This document shows, in pieces, positions 5,588 through 9,654 of a DNA stretch of 9,654 nt. This stretch comes from an uncultured Verrucomicrobiota bacterium (GTDB lineage Bacteria; Verrucomicrobiota; Verrucomicrobiia; Chthoniobacterales; SZAS-18): NCBI GenBank assembly GCA_937873255.1, contig CALMVM010000014.1, forward strand, positions 1-9,654, in the 5' to 3' direction. Under the pieces are notes generated by a model. The model saw only the letters and a program-made list of their open reading frames with translations. It made no database searches and had not been told where the DNA came from. Numbering within the stretch: the stretch's first letter is position 1; each line of letters starts with the position of its first letter. The position numbers were made by a program, and so were the translations under genes.

Positions 5588-6898
5588 TCAGCGCGAGGCG
5601 TCGGAAAACTTGTGCTTGAGCCGGTCCCAGGCGTCGCGGGTGGCGACCTTCGCCTTGTCCCACGCTAGGCGCGAATTGCCCCGGTTCTGCGTGTAGTCGC
5701 GTTCGAGGTCGTACTCCACATCCGAGTAATCCTTGCCCGAGGCGGCATGGCGGCCGAAGCCTTCGTAGCCCGTGCGATAGGCGGGGGCGTAATCGCCGTA
5801 CTCGTAGTCGCTCTCATAATAGGACTTGCTGCGGTAATTGTTCTCCCAGTAAGCATTTTCCTCGGTGGGATTGACCGACTCGGCAATCCCCTTGCCGGCA
5901 TACCCGCCGCCAACCGTGCCGATGATGCCGCCCACGACCGCGCCGACCGGACCGCCGACCGCCGCGCCGATGGCCGCGCCAGCCGCCGCCGTTGCCGCAG
6001 CGCCAGCCCCCGTGCCGATCGGGTGAGAACCCGGCTCACCCGTGATCGGGTCAGGATTGGTGCCGCGCGCGGTGGGCGTCGTGTCGGTGTAACTGCCCGC
6101 CGGGGTCGTCCCGCTCGTGCTCGTGGTGGCCGCCGTGTCGAACGACGACCCGGTCGAGTCGGCTTCGACAGGGGTGGAAGTGCCCGTCGAGCCGTAGAGA
6201 TTCGCCTTGCCGAAACTGCCCGGCGAGGCTGCCGAGGAGGAGAACGTCGAGGTGGACGAAGAGTCGCCCGGGACCAGATCGGACAACGCGCCGCGCACCG
6301 ACGCACCGACGGAAGGAGTGGTGCCCGAGTTTGCGATGAGGGCAGCCCGGCCTTCCGGCGTATCGACGGTTTCCGTGCGGACGGTGCGCCGCAGACGACT
6401 GACGCCCGCCACGTCGCTGGACGCACCGCTGTCGGGCGCGCCGAAATTGGAGCCGCCCTCGTCCTGACCGCTCATGCTGGCCCGCGAGGAAGCGCCGATG
6501 GCCTCGGGGATTTTGTCGAGGTCGGCCTCGGGGGCGGGCATCGTCCCGGCGACCTCTTTTCCGCTGCCGTCGAGGCCGTAGTAACGGTAAATATTCGCCT
6601 CCTCGGCCTCCGAGATTTCCGCGTCAGCGGACATGGACGGGGCTTCCTTCACGAACAGGCTCGTGTACGGCAGGCGGACGACGTTTTTCTCCTCGTCGAG
6701 TTCGGCTTTTTCCGCCGGGACGACGTGGTTGTGGCCGAAGAGCCAACCGGTCTTCACGCCCAAGAATTCGACCGCCCCCGTGGTCGGATCGGACCACAGG
6801 CTGTGCAGGGTGCCGACGCTGTCGCCGTTTTGGTCGACGACCTTGTAGTCGATCATCTGTTCGAGGGAGTCACCCGTAATTTCTTTGAGGGTTTTCAT
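5588..6898 (-). CDS. PRC-barrel protein with glycine-zipper and YWENNY-type C-terminal region
   Basis: A 436-residue protein in four parts. Residues 1-85 form a PRC-barrel (MKTLKEITGDSLEQMIDYKV, then GTLHSLWSDPTTGAVEFLGV and GWLFGHNHVVPAEKA). Residues ~120-295 are a low-complexity Ser/Thr/Gly/Pro/Asp linker, likely disordered. Residues ~296-340 are Ala/Gly-rich with a glycine zipper (GAVVGGIIGTVGGGYAGKGI). Residues ~343-436 hold ENAYWENNYRSKSYY, a YxY-rich stretch (DYEYGDYAPAYRTGYEGF) and DLERDYTQNRGNSRLAWDKA, ending in a basic helix. This C-terminal motif set recurs, as I recall it, in bacterial stress-associated PRC-barrel proteins of unknown function. The start at 6898 is supported by AAGGA six bases upstream; an in-frame ATG at 6925 lacks support. 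No signal peptide. The gene has its own terminator and is divergent from the TonB-like gene. Role probably stress or envelope related, unproven. Confidence 0.85.
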   Translation of the reverse strand: MKTLKEITGDSLEQMIDYKVVDQNGDSVGTLHSLWSDPTTGAVEFLGVKTGWLFGHNHVVPAEKAELDEEKNVVRLPYTSLFVKEAPSMSADAEISEAEEANIYRYYGLDGSGKEVAGTMPAPEADLDKIPEAIGASSRASMSGQDEGGSNFGAPDSGASSDVAGVSRLRRTVRTETVDTPEGRAALIANSGTTPSVGASVRGALSDLVPGDSSSTSTFSSSAASPGSFGKANLYGSTGTSTPVEADSTGSSFDTAATTSTSGTTPAGSYTDTTPTARGTNPDPITGEPGSHPIGTGAGAAATAAAGAAIGAAVGGPVGAVVGGIIGTVGGGYAGKGIAESVNPTEENAYWENNYRSKSYYESDYEYGDYAPAYRTGYEGFGRHAASGKDYSDVEYDLERDYTQNRGNSRLAWDKAKVATRDAWDRLKHKFSDASR

Positions 6899-7089
6899 AA
6901 CCGATCCTTGTTTCCGGTGCTTCAATTTCGGGGTGGATAGCCGCGCTGGTCAGAAAGTCTTGGGCACGGCTCATCACTGACTCGTGTGCCGTTGTCGGGA
7001 CGGATGTATAGCGAGCAAAGGCACTGAACGCTCAGCCGGGGACTTAATGCTTGCCCATTCCAAGCAAAACTATTTACGAATGCTGTTCG
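6899..7089. other. Divergent intergenic region (191 bp)
   Basis: It separates the minus-strand PRC-barrel gene from the plus-strand TonB-like gene, so promoters for both should lie here. I could not pick out a convincing -35/-10 pair by eye. Its base composition is visibly less GC-rich than the coding regions (for example 7061..7089). No RNA gene or operator repeat was recognised. Confidence 0.5.
6905..6909 (-). promoter_or_regulatory. Ribosome-binding site of the PRC-barrel gene
   Basis: AAGGA on the minus strand, 6 nt before the ATG at 6898. It decides that start over the in-frame ATG at 6925. It is the only convincing Shine-Dalgarno sequence in the window. Confidence 0.7.
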
Positions 7090-7434
7090 ATGACGAAATC
7101 GCTGCTTCTCACGATACCCGTGGCTTGGTGCGGGTTGATTGGAATTCCACGCATAGCGGCGGCTACACCTGCGGCCAATATAAAAAGTCGTACTAGCTGG
7201 CACACACCTCCCCCGCCCCTCCCCCAAGCAGCTAGATTAGCGCACGAGAAGGGGACGGTCATTGTGACCTTCACGACGGGTGAGGACGGGCACGTGATCA
7301 GGGCCTCCGCTGCCGTCCCGACCAGACAAAAAGACGCGATACCAAACCTGTGTAGGAACTGTGTGGACTGGGTGCTCGCACGTTGGTACGGCCCTCCGAA
7401 CATCACGCATCGGACCACTTTCGTATATCGATAG
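7090..7434 (+). CDS. Small exported TonB C-terminal-domain-like protein
   Basis: 114 residues from the ATG at 7090. A signal peptide (MTKSLLLTIPVAWCGLIGIP, then RIAAATPA with likely cleavage at the Ala-rich site) is followed by a Pro-rich stretch (HTPPPPLPQAARLA) and a segment with the TonB C-terminal pattern: KGTVIVTFTTGEDGHVIRAS, then a helix with WVLARWYGPP and a final strand TTFVYR. Unlike energy-transducing TonB it has no long Pro/Glu-Lys spacer, and the N-terminal hydrophobic stretch looks cleavable, so it is more likely a free periplasmic domain than a functional TonB. A CRNC pair precedes the last helix. A TTG start at 7051 is possible, but the ATG at 7090 begins the signal peptide exactly. 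It faces the FadN-type gene tail to tail with a 33-bp gap. Function unknown. Confidence 0.65.
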   Translation: MTKSLLLTIPVAWCGLIGIPRIAAATPAANIKSRTSWHTPPPPLPQAARLAHEKGTVIVTFTTGEDGHVIRASAAVPTRQKDAIPNLCRNCVDWVLARWYGPPNITHRTTFVYR

Positions 7435-7467
7435 TAAGCCTCGGCCATGCGTGGGCCAGCCGGTGCT

Positions 7468-9654
7468 TTAGTTTCTTAGAGGCTTGCCCGTCTTGAGCAT
7501 GTGGCGGATGCGCTCGTGCGTGCCCGGTTGCGCGCACAGGCCGACGAACACCTCGCGCTCCAGGTCGAGCAGCACACTTTCCAAAACCCGGCCCGCGCGC
7601 GCGCCCGGTCCGCCGCCGGTGAGGATGCGCGCCAGTTCGCCCGCGAGATGCACGTCGTAGTCGGTCCACTGACCGGCCGTGCGGTAGCCACGCGCCTCGT
7701 CCATCAACCGCTCGTAACCCGCCCCGCCGAGCACGTCGATCTCGCGCGGTCCCGGCGTTCGATAACCGGCCGCGGCCAGTCCGAGCAGCGCGTCCTTGGC
7801 GTCGCCGAGCAGGCGGCGGCGGTTCATCGAAATCCCGTCGTGGGCGCGCAGGTATCCCAACCGCCGCGCCTCCAGCGCCGAGCCCGACGTTTGCCCCGAC
7901 GTGATGAGCCCCCACGTCTCGCGCAACGTCTTGTAGGGATCGTCGCTGGCACCCGGCCGGGCGTTGGCGCGGGCGAGCATTTCCGTCGTACCGCCGGCCG
8001 AGGGCATGAGACCGACCTTCAACTCGACTAGCCCCGTCGAAAGCTCCGCGTCGGCCTGCACGGCGTCGCTGTAGAGCATCGTTTCGCAGCCGCCGCCCAG
8101 CGTCATGTTGAAGGGCGCGGCCACCACCGGGAACGGCGCGGCCCGCAGCCGGGTCGTCATCGTCTGGAAATTCTCGATCATCGCCGTGACCGCCGCGACG
8201 TTGCCGCCTTCCGCGTCCTTGAGCAACGCGCCGAGGTCCGCCCCGGCGGAAAACCACCGGCCCTGATTGCCGATGACGAGGCCGAGGAAACTGTCCGGCA
8301 CCCGTTCGCATGCCTCCGCGACCGCCGCGAACGCATCGGCCCCGAGCGCGTTGGCCTTGCTGTGGAATTCGAGCAGCAGCACGCCGTCGCCGAGGTCCAC
8401 GAGGCTCGCGCCCTCGCGCCGGCTGACGACCCGCGCGGGCTCCTCGCGCTTGAGGTCGGCGAGCACGATCAACCCGCCGGCGGCGTTGGAGTCGGCGGTG
8501 CCGGTCGCGCCGGGCGGGTAGAAGGGTTTGCCGTCCAGCGCGTGCTGGGCAAGAACGGTCGGCACAGACAGGCCGAGTTTTCCGATGGCGTCGGCGACGG
8601 TTTTCGCGCCGAGGGCGTCGATGGTCTTGAACGGTCCCATCTCCCAGCCAAAGCCCCATTCCAGCGCGTGGTCGATTTCCTGCGCGGTGTTGGCGACGAT
8701 CCCGTGCTTGTCGGCCGCGAAACGCAGGGTCTCGTAGAACGTGCGCCGGCTGAATTCGCCCACCGGCGTGTCGAGCGCCAGCAGGGCGCGGATACGCTCG
8801 GCAAGGGGGAGTTTCTGGATCGACCCGAGTTCGGACAAGATGCCGGCGGCGGGAGGACGTTCGGCGTAGGTGAGCGTCTGCGAATCGAGGACGAGGATCG
8901 TGCTCGCGCCGTCGGCGTTCTTGCGGCGCTGGTAATAACCGCCGCCGGTCTTCTCGCCCTTGCGGCCGTCGGCGAGGAGACGTTCCATGGTCGGCGGCAG
9001 GCGGAAGTCGTCGGTCGTGGCGGCCGTCAGGTCGGCGGAGATCAATCCGAGCACGTCGAGGCCCACGGTGTCGGCGAGGCGCATCGTGCCGCTCTTGGGC
9101 CGACCCAGGATCGGGCCGGTGAGCGCGTCCACCACGTCGGGAGCGAGATTCATCTCCTCGGCGACGCGCGCGGTTTGCAGGAGGGAATAGATGCCGATGC
9201 GGTTGCCGATGAACCCGGGCACGTCGTTGGCGAGCACGATGCCCTTGCCCAACACCCGGTCGCCGAACGCGCGCACCGCCTCAAGCGCCTCGGGGGCGGT
9301 GTCGGCGGTGGGGATCAGTTCGAGCAGGTAGAGATAGCGCGGCGGGTTGTAGAAATGCGCGCCGAGGAACCGGCGACGGAAGTTTTCGCCGCGCCCCCGG
9401 CTCTGCACGGCCATGGGGATGCCGCTGGAGTTCGAGCTGAACAGGGTGTCCGGCCGGGCGTGCGCTTCGACGAGCGCCCAGAGGTGTTGCTTGGCCTCGG
9501 GTTTTTCGACGATGGCCTCGATGATCCAGTCGCATTCGGCCAGGCGCTGGAGGTGGTCGGCGGTGTTGCCGAGGGTCAGCAGCGCGCTGGTGGTGGCCGG
9601 GTCCATGAAAGCCGGCGGCCGGGCGCGCAGGGCGCGTTCGAGTCCGGCCTGGAC
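7468..9654 (-). CDS. fadN: 3-hydroxyacyl-CoA dehydrogenase / enoyl-CoA hydratase fusion, FadN type, 5' end cut by window
   Basis: 728 residues are visible; the frame is open through the right edge, so perhaps 40-60 N-terminal residues, including the GxGxxG NAD-binding loop, are missing. Domain order is dehydrogenase then hydratase, as in Bacillus FadN (about 790 aa) and unlike FadB. Dehydrogenase part: AECDWIIEAIVEK, FSSNSSGIPM, LGAHFYNPP (catalytic His at visible residue 100), NDVPGFIGNRIG, then the C-terminal dimer/helical domain with LADTVGLDVLG and KGEKTGGGYY, repeated in shorter form at ALEWGFGWEMGPFKTID. Crotonase part from about residue 415: GRWFSAGADL (oxyanion region), LGGGCE and GLVELKVGLMPSAGGT, with the two catalytic Glu at visible 524 and 544, spaced 20 apart as in crotonase. 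Both active sites look intact. It would oxidise 3-hydroxyacyl-CoA and hydrate enoyl-CoA in fatty acid beta-oxidation; a thiolase and acyl-CoA dehydrogenase may lie nearby, outside the window. Confidence 0.93.
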   Translation of the reverse strand, partial: VQAGLERALRARPPAFMDPATTSALLTLGNTADHLQRLAECDWIIEAIVEKPEAKQHLWALVEAHARPDTLFSSNSSGIPMAVQSRGRGENFRRRFLGAHFYNPPRYLYLLELIPTADTAPEALEAVRAFGDRVLGKGIVLANDVPGFIGNRIGIYSLLQTARVAEEMNLAPDVVDALTGPILGRPKSGTMRLADTVGLDVLGLISADLTAATTDDFRLPPTMERLLADGRKGEKTGGGYYQRRKNADGASTILVLDSQTLTYAERPPAAGILSELGSIQKLPLAERIRALLALDTPVGEFSRRTFYETLRFAADKHGIVANTAQEIDHALEWGFGWEMGPFKTIDALGAKTVADAIGKLGLSVPTVLAQHALDGKPFYPPGATGTADSNAAGGLIVLADLKREEPARVVSRREGASLVDLGDGVLLLEFHSKANALGADAFAAVAEACERVPDSFLGLVIGNQGRWFSAGADLGALLKDAEGGNVAAVTAMIENFQTMTTRLRAAPFPVVAAPFNMTLGGGCETMLYSDAVQADAELSTGLVELKVGLMPSAGGTTEMLARANARPGASDDPYKTLRETWGLITSGQTSGSALEARRLGYLRAHDGISMNRRRLLGDAKDALLGLAAAGYRTPGPREIDVLGGAGYERLMDEARGYRTAGQWTDYDVHLAGELARILTGGGPGARAGRVLESVLLDLEREVFVGLCAQPGTHERIRHMLKTGKPLRN

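Noticed and set aside
5747..6940. 397-codon open frame on the plus strand antisense to the PRC-barrel gene
   Set aside because: Arg/Gly-rich composition typical of an antisense shadow; the minus-strand gene has a ribosome-binding site, domain match and terminator.
7435..7467. Bidirectional terminator between the TonB-like and FadN-type genes
   Set aside because: Only a 4-bp GGCC/GGCC pairing is visible, and no solid T-run on either strand.

Overview
This is a GC-rich bacterial window (long GC3-biased ORFs) with Gram-negative traits: a lipoprotein signal with lipobox, and a TonB-type C-terminal domain. The short secreted protein at 496..795, the PRC-barrel/glycine-zipper protein and the dispersed 'CGCAGATTA'-type repeat upstream of ilvD recall Verrucomicrobia, perhaps Opitutaceae. 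That assignment is an impression from protein style, not a computed one.

Layout. Positions 8..472 (+) encode an unrecognised protein. It converges with a run of minus-strand genes: ilvD (3021..4715), a small two-helix membrane protein whose reading frame is broken (1644..1969), a bicupin-motif protein (1102..1581), a small soluble protein (804..1091) and a small secreted protein (496..795). The last three are spaced 8-10 bp apart and look co-transcribed. Upstream of ilvD lie an imperfect palindromic dispersed repeat (4726..4821), a lipoprotein with a partial von Willebrand type D domain whose C-terminus is frameshifted (4846..5384), a clear intrinsic terminator (about 5491..5537, minus strand) and a PRC-barrel/glycine-zipper protein (5588..6898, minus). 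A divergent 191-bp intergenic region separates that gene from a small exported TonB-C-terminal-like protein (7090..7434, +). The window closes with most of a FadN-type 3-hydroxyacyl-CoA dehydrogenase/enoyl-CoA hydratase on the minus strand (7468..9654, 5' end outside the window).

The most interesting structure is at 1983..2988. An aminoglycoside-phosphotransferase-family kinase gene (2012..2959, minus) almost exactly fills a 1006-bp segment bounded by near-perfect inverted repeats (GGTGGTGTCCTRATTT, 15/16 identical). Directly outside these are 8-bp direct repeats (GGAAGCAG / GGAGGCAG, 7/8 identical). There is no transposase. This is the architecture of a mobile insertion cassette: insertion-sequence ends carrying a passenger gene and mobilised in trans. 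It sits between the ilvD stop and the start of the small membrane-protein gene, with the kinase in the same direction as ilvD, so it could be expressed by read-through.

The metabolic genes are ordinary: branched-chain amino acid synthesis (ilvD) and fatty acid beta-oxidation (fadN type). Two genes carry apparent single-base frameshifts, which are either real decay or sequence errors. No rRNA, tRNA, CRISPR array or phage gene was seen.
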